A DNA stretch of 5,091 nt from Spirochaetia bacterium (GTDB lineage Bacteria; Spirochaetota; Leptospiria; Leptospirales; Leptonemataceae). Positions 1 through 4,963 of the stretch are shown here, one piece after another. A program made the translations under genes and the position numbers. Numbering within the stretch: the stretch's first letter is position 1; every line of letters starts with the position of its first letter. The stretch covers positions 1-5,091 of the forward strand of contig JAOUOA010000260.1 of assembly GCA_029880625.1 (NCBI GenBank), read 5' to 3'. The notes beneath the pieces are model-generated. The model searched no databases, was not told the DNA's origin, and saw nothing but the letters and a program-made list of their open reading frames with translations.

Positions 1-1326
1 CAAAGGCTGAATGGATTCCCCCAAATTTGCCCTCAATAAAAACTCAACTCTATCCAATCCTTTTTCATTGATTACATATTTTCTTTTTTCTCCTTCGGAT
101 TGACGCAAATCTGCATTACGGTCCAGTTCACGGTTTACAGAAATATGAAGACTTGATCCCGGCATGCCAAGATTGGAAAGTTCTTCTGAAATTTTGTTTT
201 CGAGGATATGCGCAACCGATCTTCTTTTCCTGGAAAGTTCTTCGGCAACTTCCTTCATTTCTGAATATACAATCTCAATTTCAGAACACAGCAAATCTGC
301 CTCTTCGTCGCTCATTTCAATAGAAGAGATTTCTCTTAAATACGAATCCCTTGCACTGAGAACAGAACCTGTACTTCCACCGTATTTTTTATGAAGTCTT
401 TTATAACCTGCAATTCGTTCCTCAATGTCTTCAAGTCTCTCGGGAGAATAGTGCATTTTCTCTTTTTCTTCACGGATAAAATCGGCAACTGATTCGAGTC
501 TGTAATCGGCTTCTCGAATTTCAGATAAATTTTCCTCAAGTTCTTTATAAACAGACGCATGTTCTTCAAGACGGCCTGCAATACTTGAAATCTGGTCAAG
601 GATAGAGGATTCTTCACCTCGTAGAATTCCATAGACAAGATTCAGATCATAGAAATATTTTCCGCTGTTTTGGATCATGGCCCTTTCCTGGGAAAGCTGC
701 TCAAATTCATCTTCGTGAGGGTCAAAGGATTCAATTTCTTCCAGAGCATAATGCAGGAAATCAAGCCGCTGTTCTTTTTCTCCTGATTCAAGGGTTACAG
801 CCTTGAGGCGGTTTTTCATGCAGGTGTATTTATGGTACAGTTCAGAAACACGGTTACGAAGTTCCTGGGTTCCTGCAAAAATATCCAGATATTCCATATG
901 AGAATCCGGATCAAAAAGCCTCTGATGTTCATGCTGGCCATGTATTTCAATAAGGAGAGAAGCACAGGAACGGAGAGATGCAAGAGTTACATGAATTCCG
1001 TTTATGCTGGCACGGGATTTACCTTCTGCTGAAATCTCTCGTTTGATGAGAAGGAAAGAATCTCCTGAGGAAAGATCATTTTCAGTAAGCCAGGATTGAA
1101 TTTCAAGATTGCTGCTGCAGTCAAAGGTTGCCTGTATGGATCCTCTTGAAGATCCTTTTCTGACAAGACCCGATACAATTCGTGCTCCCAAAACAGCATC
1201 CAGAGAATGCAGAACCAATGATTTACCGGAACCGGTTTCTCCGGTGATCACATTCAGTCCCGCCCCTGCTCGAAGACAGATTTCTTCGACAATTCCAATA
1301 TTTTCAATTTTTAGCTCTAATAACAT
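1..1326 (-). CDS. recN: DNA repair ATPase RecN, N-terminal 442 residues (gene runs off the window)
   Basis: RecN is an SMC-like cytoplasmic ATPase that acts early in double-strand break repair and supports RecA-dependent recombination. The reverse strand reads open from ATG 1326 to base 1 without a stop. Residues 24-36 carry the Walker A region, with GETGSGKS at 29-36. The Q-loop-like RecN motif IHGQHEHQ lies at 128-135. Roughly residues 160-410 are rich in Glu, Lys, Leu and Arg in the pattern expected of the long coiled-coil arms. The last residues, GESIQPL, match the stretch just before the conserved SGGELSR signature, so the signature and Walker B lie outside the window; the family is usually about 550-570 residues. 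Walker A has Ser where most RecN proteins have Ala (GETGAGKS), a mild change. No clear Shine-Dalgarno sequence precedes the ATG, but the alignment with RecN N-termini supports this start. The gene is divergent from the membrane protein gene to its right. Confidence 0.95.
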   Translation of the reverse strand, partial: MLLELKIENIGIVEEICLRAGAGLNVITGETGSGKSLVLHSLDAVLGARIVSGLVRKGSSRGSIQATFDCSSNLEIQSWLTENDLSSGDSFLLIKREISAEGKSRASINGIHVTLASLRSCASLLIEIHGQHEHQRLFDPDSHMEYLDIFAGTQELRNRVSELYHKYTCMKNRLKAVTLESGEKEQRLDFLHYALEEIESFDPHEDEFEQLSQERAMIQNSGKYFYDLNLVYGILRGEESSILDQISSIAGRLEEHASVYKELEENLSEIREADYRLESVADFIREEKEKMHYSPERLEDIEERIAGYKRLHKKYGGSTGSVLSARDSYLREISSIEMSDEEADLLCSEIEIVYSEMKEVAEELSRKRRSVAHILENKISEELSNLGMPGSSLHISVNRELDRNADLRQSEGEKRKYVINEKGLDRVEFLLRANLGESIQPL

Positions 1327-1348
1327 AACAGCATAATAATACTATACT
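1320..1348 (+). promoter_or_regulatory. Candidate promoter for the NnrS-like membrane gene
   Basis: ATAACA at 1320-1325 (4 of 6 matches to TTGACA) is followed after 17 bases by TATACT at 1343-1348 (5 of 6 to TATAAT). It would read rightward toward the membrane protein gene and overlaps the first codons of recN. On the opposite strand TATAGT (1341-1346) could be a -10 element for recN, but no convincing -35 pairs with it. In such A/T-rich DNA these matches can arise by chance. Confidence 0.3.
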
Positions 1349-1435
1349 TTTATTACGCAATCATTTTTTTAGTTAAACTTCTTTTTTTTTAGATTCTTCT
1401 TGCGTCAAAACCGGAGCAGATTTCCTTCGGGTGGT

Positions 1436-2509
1436 ATGATCAGGTTTCTATCCATTTTAACACTTTTGGGGCTGATCGCCGCCTTATCGATCTGGTTTCT
1501 TGCATGGGGTATCCATCTCAATCATATAAAAGGATTTTCTATTTTTACAGGTTACCCTGCCCATCCTCATCTTGAAATGGCAATCGGGCTTTTTTTTATC
1601 CCTCTTTTGACCTTAATCCTTAATGGGAAAGGTTATATTTCAGATCTGAAAGGATTGAAAAAAAATCAGATCCTATTACTTCTGTTAATTCTCCAGATTT
1701 TTCTGATCCTTTTTTCTTTTACCGTTTACAGGATTCTTTTTCACTCAGTTCTGTTTCTCTATACCCTTCTTCTATGGCTTTCTGCTGCTTCTGCCATTGG
1801 AAATGAAAAAAAAGGGATCCCCATTTTTTTCAGTCATTCTCTGCTGCTCGCATTGTCTGGAACAGCATTCTGGATTTTATTTGATATAAGCAAATTCAGC
1901 AATGCATACCTTGCAGGAAAAATTCTTCTTGTATACGGCAGCATGAATTTTGCATTTTTTTCTGTTTTTTCTCAATTAACCGGGAATCCTTTGAATTTAA
2001 GACATCTTCATTGGACGGTTTTTTTATATCTCGGCAGCATCATTTACGAAGTCATCATTCTGATCTTTTTTAAAGAAAGACCGCCGGCAGCCATTGGAAA
2101 CGGAATCCGTCTTCTGGTTTCTGGATACTGGTTTTTCGGCCTGATTCAAATCCATCGCTTCAAACCGTTTACTTTCTGGAATGGCGCCCTCTGGTGCATT
2201 GCCTTTTTTCATCTTTCAGGCCTTTCAGGTCTTACCTTTTTAAGCGAAACAGGAATTCATTACGGACATCTTTATCTGGCAGGAGCTCTGACTCCAGCTT
2301 TTCTTTTTTCCATGGCAGACTTCACTAAAGCGGATTTACAAAGCAGATGGATCCCTGTGATTTTCGTCCTTTTATTTTTTGCTGCTCTGACAAGAGTAAC
2401 GGCCCATTTCATGCCGGACAACTACATGTCGCATCTGTCCTATGCCTCTTTTGTAATGATCGCTGCCGTTTTACTGACTGTATTCAGGTACAGGAAGAGT
2501 TTTCTTTAA
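1436..2509 (+). CDS. Polytopic membrane protein, NnrS-like (about 12 helices)
   Basis: An integral inner-membrane protein of 357 residues from ATG 1436, or 369 from an in-frame TTG at 1400. Neither start has a good Shine-Dalgarno; ATG was preferred because it begins the first hydrophobic helix (MIRFLSILTLLGLIAAL). About 12 hydrophobic segments follow one another to the C-terminus, which ends in a basic tail (RYRKSFL). Counting from TTG 1400, HPHLEM at 55-60 heads the second helix, HYGH is at 287-290, and TRVTAHF is at 331-337. NnrS proteins, membrane proteins linked to nitric oxide stress and reported to contain haem and copper, have about 12 helices, a His-rich H-x-H-E-M type motif near the second helix and later helix-end histidines, so the resemblance is in layout and histidine placement. 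It is a divergent match without the typical NnrS motif text, and another His-bearing membrane family is possible. Neighbours give no functional support. Several 7-8 base A or T runs lie in the gene. Confidence 0.85.
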   Translation: MIRFLSILTLLGLIAALSIWFLAWGIHLNHIKGFSIFTGYPAHPHLEMAIGLFFIPLLTLILNGKGYISDLKGLKKNQILLLLLILQIFLILFSFTVYRILFHSVLFLYTLLLWLSAASAIGNEKKGIPIFFSHSLLLALSGTAFWILFDISKFSNAYLAGKILLVYGSMNFAFFSVFSQLTGNPLNLRHLHWTVFLYLGSIIYEVIILIFFKERPPAAIGNGIRLLVSGYWFFGLIQIHRFKPFTFWNGALWCIAFFHLSGLSGLTFLSETGIHYGHLYLAGALTPAFLFSMADFTKADLQSRWIPVIFVLLFFAALTRVTAHFMPDNYMSHLSYASFVMIAAVLLTVFRYRKSFL

Positions 2510-3184
2510 TTTAATTTTATCAGGTTTCATGCTGCATTCCCAGGCCATGACTTCAACTCCCTTCTGAACGGCTTCATCCATTGCACTGGCATAAGCAGGA
2601 TCGATATGGCGGGCCATGCGAAGCTCTTTTCCATCAGATCTCTGAACCAGAAAAAAAATGACTCCGCGGGTATCAGAAGCAATTAACGAAGAAAGGGTTT
2701 CCAGATGTTTTTTGCCACGGGCAGTGACCGCATCGGGGAAGAAATACACTCCTTTTTCCAAATATGTAACACTTTTAACTTCAAGATAACATACTTCTGA
2801 AGTCTGCGGATTGAGCAGAAGAAAATCAATCCTGCTGTCATCAACTTTGTATTCTCGCTTAATTTCAGTGTATAATGCCAGTTCCGGGATCTGTTTTTTC
2901 AATAAAGCTTCATGAACAATCTCATTTGCTCTAACTGTATTCACCCCAATCCAGGTTTTACCATTATGTATCATTTCCCATGTATAGGGAAGTTTTCGAT
3001 TCGGATTTCCGCTCAGTGAAAGAATAGATTCCCAGCCTTCATTCATGCAGGAAGTCATTCTTCCTGGATTTGGGCAATGTGCGGTGATTTTCGATCCATC
3101 CTCCATTTGAAAATCAGCAAAAAAACGCTTGTAACGTCTCAGGAAGATCCCTTTATATAGCTTTTTGTCTCTATTTTCTACCAT
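2471..3184 (-). CDS. sfsA: SfsA family protein (sugar fermentation stimulation protein A)
   Basis: SfsA was named in E. coli for raising maltose metabolism genes when overexpressed. The family is DNA-binding and has a PD-(D/E)xK nuclease-like fold; its cellular role is not settled. With ATG 3184 the protein is 237 residues, close to the E. coli length of 234. Family marks appear in order: LRRYKRFFAD at 15-24, HCPNPGRMTSC at 36-46 (E. coli HCPNTGAMTGC), Tyr-Thr-Trp-Glu at 67-70, VNTVRAN at 81-87, SRIDF at 117-121, YLEVKSVTY at 133-141 and FPDAVTARGKKHL soon after. Asp120, Glu135 and Lys137 fit the nuclease-like catalytic triad. The end, LKKTLPVPEYSQ, matches the usual LKKSLPV tail plus a few residues. 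An in-frame ATG at 3226 would add 14 residues (MILSPRNLFFFVKR) not found in the family and spanning a nine-T run in the mRNA, so 3184 is preferred. Neither start has a well-spaced Shine-Dalgarno. The gene is divergent from speD and its 3' end overlaps the membrane protein gene. Confidence 0.95.
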   Translation of the reverse strand: MVENRDKKLYKGIFLRRYKRFFADFQMEDGSKITAHCPNPGRMTSCMNEGWESILSLSGNPNRKLPYTWEMIHNGKTWIGVNTVRANEIVHEALLKKQIPELALYTEIKREYKVDDSRIDFLLLNPQTSEVCYLEVKSVTYLEKGVYFFPDAVTARGKKHLETLSSLIASDTRGVIFFLVQRSDGKELRMARHIDPAYASAMDEAVQKGVEVMAWECSMKPDKIKLKKTLPVPEYSQ

Positions 3185-3266
3185 CCTTTTTACAAAAAAA
3201 AATAAATTCCGGGGCGATAAAATCATTTTTTACTTTTCAAAATACGCTTTCTACGATTTTTTGCGT

Positions 3267-3272
3267 TACAAT
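3267..3272 (+). promoter_or_regulatory. Possible -10 element for the speD operon
   Basis: TACAAT (5 of 6 matches to TATAAT) sits 22 bases before the speD start codon in the short spacer between sfsA and speD. No convincing -35 lies 16-18 bases upstream (ACGCTT at 3244-3249 is poor). If used, the leader would be under 20 bases, leaving no room for a riboswitch. Confidence 0.3.
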
Positions 3273-3281
3273 TCAATTTTT

Positions 3282-3293
3282 GGAGGGAGGTGA
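3282..3293 (+). promoter_or_regulatory. Strong ribosome binding site that sets the speD start
   Basis: GGAGGGAGGTGA contains two overlapping GGAGG cores and a full GGAGGTGA match to the 16S tail. They lie 8 and 4 bases before ATG 3295. This favours ATG 3295 over an in-frame TTG at 3280, which would place the binding site inside the coding region and translate it as Glu-Gly-Gly-Glu. Confidence 0.85.
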
Positions 3294-3294
3294 G

Positions 3295-3711
3295 ATGGAG
3301 GAAGACCCACTTGGCGAACACTATATAATCGAACTTTACGATTGCGGGAAAAATATACTCAACGATCTAAACACAATTAAATTAACACTGCTGGAAGCGG
3401 CAAGAATGGCGGGAGCAACAATCATAGATCAGCGCTTTCATAAATTCAGCCCCCAGGGAGTCTCTGGAGTGATCGTGATTGCTGAGTCGCATTTGAGCAT
3501 ACATACCTGGCCTGAACTGGGATATGCTGCTCTTGATCTCTTTACCTGCAGCCATGACATGAACCTGTCAAAGGCTATGGACCTTTTGAATCAGGTCTTT
3601 CAACCAGGCGATACGGATGTTCGTTACATACCTCGCGGAATTATGAATCCGCGGCGAAGAAGGGAAACTGAAATGAGCATTCTTGAGCCATTGACTGCAG
3701 AACCCATTTAA
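3295..3711 (+). CDS. speD: S-adenosylmethionine decarboxylase proenzyme, class 1B
   Basis: SpeD removes the carboxyl group from SAM to give decarboxylated SAM, the aminopropyl donor for spermidine synthesis in the cytoplasm. The proenzyme cleaves itself at a Glu-Ser bond and the Ser becomes the pyruvoyl cofactor. Here the 138-residue protein has AESHLSIHTWPE at 63-74, so cleavage is predicted between Glu64 and Ser65. His70 and Cys85 (in LDLFTC) correspond to the processing His68 and proton-donor Cys83 of the Thermotoga maritima enzyme. The N-terminal strand YIIELYDC (10-17) and the size are typical of the short class 1B form, whose active unit is a dimer of cleaved protomers. The tail after about residue 117 (RGIMNPRRRRETEM...) is polar and ordinary. 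The gene is first in a two-gene operon with a SET-SpeD fusion 13 bases downstream. All key residues are present, so an active enzyme is expected. Some SpeD homologues have shifted to arginine or ornithine decarboxylation, which motif reading alone cannot exclude. No speE is in the window. Confidence 0.96.
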   Translation: MEEDPLGEHYIIELYDCGKNILNDLNTIKLTLLEAARMAGATIIDQRFHKFSPQGVSGVIVIAESHLSIHTWPELGYAALDLFTCSHDMNLSKAMDLLNQVFQPGDTDVRYIPRGIMNPRRRRETEMSILEPLTAEPI

Positions 3712-3712
3712 C

Positions 3713-3717
3713 AGGAG
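3713..3717 (+). promoter_or_regulatory. Ribosome binding site of the SET-SpeD fusion gene
   Basis: AGGAG lies 7 bases before ATG 3725 and only 2 bases after the speD stop codon. The spacing is near ideal, and the 13-base gap implies co-transcription with speD and efficient independent initiation. Confidence 0.85.
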
Positions 3718-3724
3718 ATTTAAA

Positions 3725-4624
3725 ATGATCATTTCAAGTGAAAAAAACCTTCAATCCTACCTGACCCATAAAGCAAGCATAGAAAACAGAGGAATCGAAG
3801 GCAGAGGCATATTTGCAATCCATCCCATTGAAAAAGGAGAAGTTGTTGCCATTCGTGGAGGAGAAATAGTATCCCGTGATGAATACTTTCTCCTTTCATC
3901 TGATATTCGCGGCGTAGGCCTTCAAGTAGACGAAAATCTTTACATTATCCAGTCCGACACAAATGAAGGATCGGCTCTTCTAAACCACAGCTGTGAACCC
4001 AACTGCGGAATCAAAGGACAGATTTCATTCGTTGCCATGCGCGATATCGCAGCCGGAGAAGAACTTACGTTTGACTATGCCATGGCCTTCAATGACGATC
4101 AGGACTTCATCTGCAGCTGCGGAACTCCTTCCTGCAGAACAAGAATCCTCGGCAACGATCATGCCATTCTGGATGTCCGCAGAAAATACAGTGGACATTT
4201 CAGCCAGTATCTGGAAAAAAAGCATGCAAGCATCATTGACGACAGGGCATTTCTGCAGCAGTTTGAAGCAACGGGAGCCTGGGGCATCGTAACAGCTCTT
4301 GATCTCCATGACTGCAATCCTGAGATAATCAGAAGCGCCGATAAGATCCGCGAATTCACCTATGAAGTCTGCGACCGTATCAAGGTAAAGCGTTTCGGCG
4401 AACCCACCATTGTTCATTTTGGACAGGATGACAGAGTCGCAGGTTATTCTCTGGTTCAGCTTATTGAAACTTCGCTTGTTTCCGGACATTTCGCAAATTT
4501 AACCAACCGCGTCTATCTGGACATATTCAGCTGCGCTTTCTACAGCCCGACAGATGCCGCAGAATATGCTGCTTCTTTCTTTGAAGCGAAGCGTTTTAAT
4601 ATTAAAACGTATCTGCGTCACTGA
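3725..4624 (+). CDS. SET-domain methyltransferase fused to a non-cleaving SpeD-like domain
   Basis: A soluble 299-residue two-domain protein. Residues about 16-141 form a SET domain, a SAM-dependent protein lysine methyltransferase fold: GRGIFA at 26-31, NHSCEPNC at 87-94 (SAM-binding and pseudoknot motif), and GEELTFDY at 111-118 with the catalytic-type Tyr118. A post-SET motif of the CxCx4C type follows, with Cys130, Cys132 and Cys137; with Cys90 these could hold a zinc ion. A helical linker covers about 144-182. Residues 186-288 align along their length with class 1B SpeD: ALDLHDCNPE (191-200) matches its first strand, and LDIFSC (265-270) matches LDLFTC, keeping the proton-donor Cys as Cys270. 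The cleavage site Glu-Ser is replaced by Glu248-Thr249-Ser250, and the following His is shifted by one residue (His255). Stand-alone SpeD-related proteins with this IETS-type motif exist, so the change looks like a family trait rather than decay. The methylated target is unknown. Being in the speD operon suggests a role tied to SAM or polyamine metabolism; this is inference. Domain calls are confident, function is not. Confidence 0.9.
   Translation: MIISSEKNLQSYLTHKASIENRGIEGRGIFAIHPIEKGEVVAIRGGEIVSRDEYFLLSSDIRGVGLQVDENLYIIQSDTNEGSALLNHSCEPNCGIKGQISFVAMRDIAAGEELTFDYAMAFNDDQDFICSCGTPSCRTRILGNDHAILDVRRKYSGHFSQYLEKKHASIIDDRAFLQQFEATGAWGIVTALDLHDCNPEIIRSADKIREFTYEVCDRIKVKRFGEPTIVHFGQDDRVAGYSLVQLIETSLVSGHFANLTNRVYLDIFSCAFYSPTDAAEYAASFFEAKRFNIKTYLRH
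4592..4609. repeat. Perfect 18-base palindrome inside the end of the SET-SpeD gene
   Basis: CGTTTTAATATTAAAACG is a perfect inverted repeat with 9-base arms and no spacer. It encodes part of the tail KRFNIKTY. It lies 25 bases before the terminator stem. It could be a protein-binding operator-like site or a chance consequence of A/T-rich codons; nothing else in the window repeats it. Confidence 0.6.
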
Positions 4625-4633
4625 TCAGGATAT

Positions 4634-4669
4634 AAAAATCCCGGTTTTTTTAACCGGGATTTTTTTTTT
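4634..4669. terminator. Rho-independent terminator, probably bidirectional
   Basis: The arms AAAAATCCCGGTT (4634-4646) and AACCGGGATTTTT (4652-4664) pair perfectly around a five-T loop, followed by T to 4669. It begins 10 bases after the SET-SpeD stop and ends the speD operon. Read on the minus strand, the same stem is followed by TTTTTATA, so it can also end the convergent 76-residue membrane protein gene whose stop lies at 4678. Confidence 0.93.
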
Positions 4670-4677
4670 GCTTTAAA

Positions 4678-4908
4678 TCAATCCTCTGATTTATTTATTT
4701 TTCTTATCAGTTTAATCATGACAAGAACAAGCGGTGTTCCATGCATGAAAAGGTCAAAAATATCAATCGGCTTTTGAAGTTCACCTGCTAAAAGCATGTT
4801 AAACTTTTCATAGAGATGGGGAGGATTGAAAGGCGCAAGGGCCAGAAGAACCGCTCCGATCAGAAGCGTTCCCATTGGAATTGTATCGATCCACTTTAAA
4901 ATTTTCAT
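4678..4908 (-). CDS. Small two-helix membrane protein (76 residues)
   Basis: A small predicted inner-membrane protein. Residues about 12-27 (GTLLIGAVLLALAPF) and 52-69 (FMHGTPLVLVMIKLIRKI) are hydrophobic helices joined by a conserved-looking loop with PHLYEKFNMLLAGELQKPIDIFDLF. I recognise this pattern (LALAPF, PHL-EK--ML--G-L--PIDIFDL--HGTPL) from small proteins of about 70-80 residues that databases often label 'RND transporter'. That label is probably inherited from neighbouring genes rather than based on a transport fold, since the protein is far too small to be an RND pump. No biochemical function is known to me. The start ATG 4908 lacks a near Shine-Dalgarno, and a short inverted repeat lies just upstream. 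The gene is convergent with the speD operon and shares its terminator. An open frame upstream on the same strand could be the end of a partner membrane protein. Confidence 0.85.
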   Translation of the reverse strand: MKILKWIDTIPMGTLLIGAVLLALAPFNPPHLYEKFNMLLAGELQKPIDIFDLFMHGTPLVLVMIKLIRKINKSED

Positions 4909-4913
4909 ATAAG

Positions 4914-4942
4914 GACAGGTTTTTTAAAATCCACGTCCTGTC
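4914..4942. repeat. Short inverted repeat just upstream of the 76-residue membrane protein gene
   Basis: GACAGG (4914-4919) and CCTGTC (4937-4942) can pair across 17 bases. In the minus-strand transcript the stem would end five bases before the start codon. The stem is only 6 base pairs, so it may be chance. Confidence 0.3.
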
Positions 4943-4963
4943 AAACTCTGTAAATCCAGAAGT

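Noticed and set aside
164..394. Plus-strand frames across 164-1336.
   Set aside because: They are antisense to recN, whose Walker A and Q-loop motifs fix the coding strand. The Ser/Ile/Leu-rich products are typical shadows.
1327..1435. An SOS (LexA) box upstream of recN.
   Set aside because: No E. coli-type CTGT-N8-ACAG or Gram-positive GAAC-N4-GTTC site is present in the spacer.
3227..3294. A SAM or polyamine riboswitch in front of speD.
   Set aside because: The whole spacer is under 110 bases, the likely leader is under 20, and no paired stems were seen.
3280..3294. Upstream TTG start for speD at 3280.
   Set aside because: It would overlap and translate the GGAGGGAGG ribosome binding site; ATG 3295 has that site at proper spacing.
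4025..4489. A 154-codon open frame on the minus strand inside the SET-SpeD gene.
   Set aside because: It lies wholly antisense to a gene with clear SET and SpeD motifs and a ribosome binding site. Its own product has no recognised domain and is a shadow of the codon bias.
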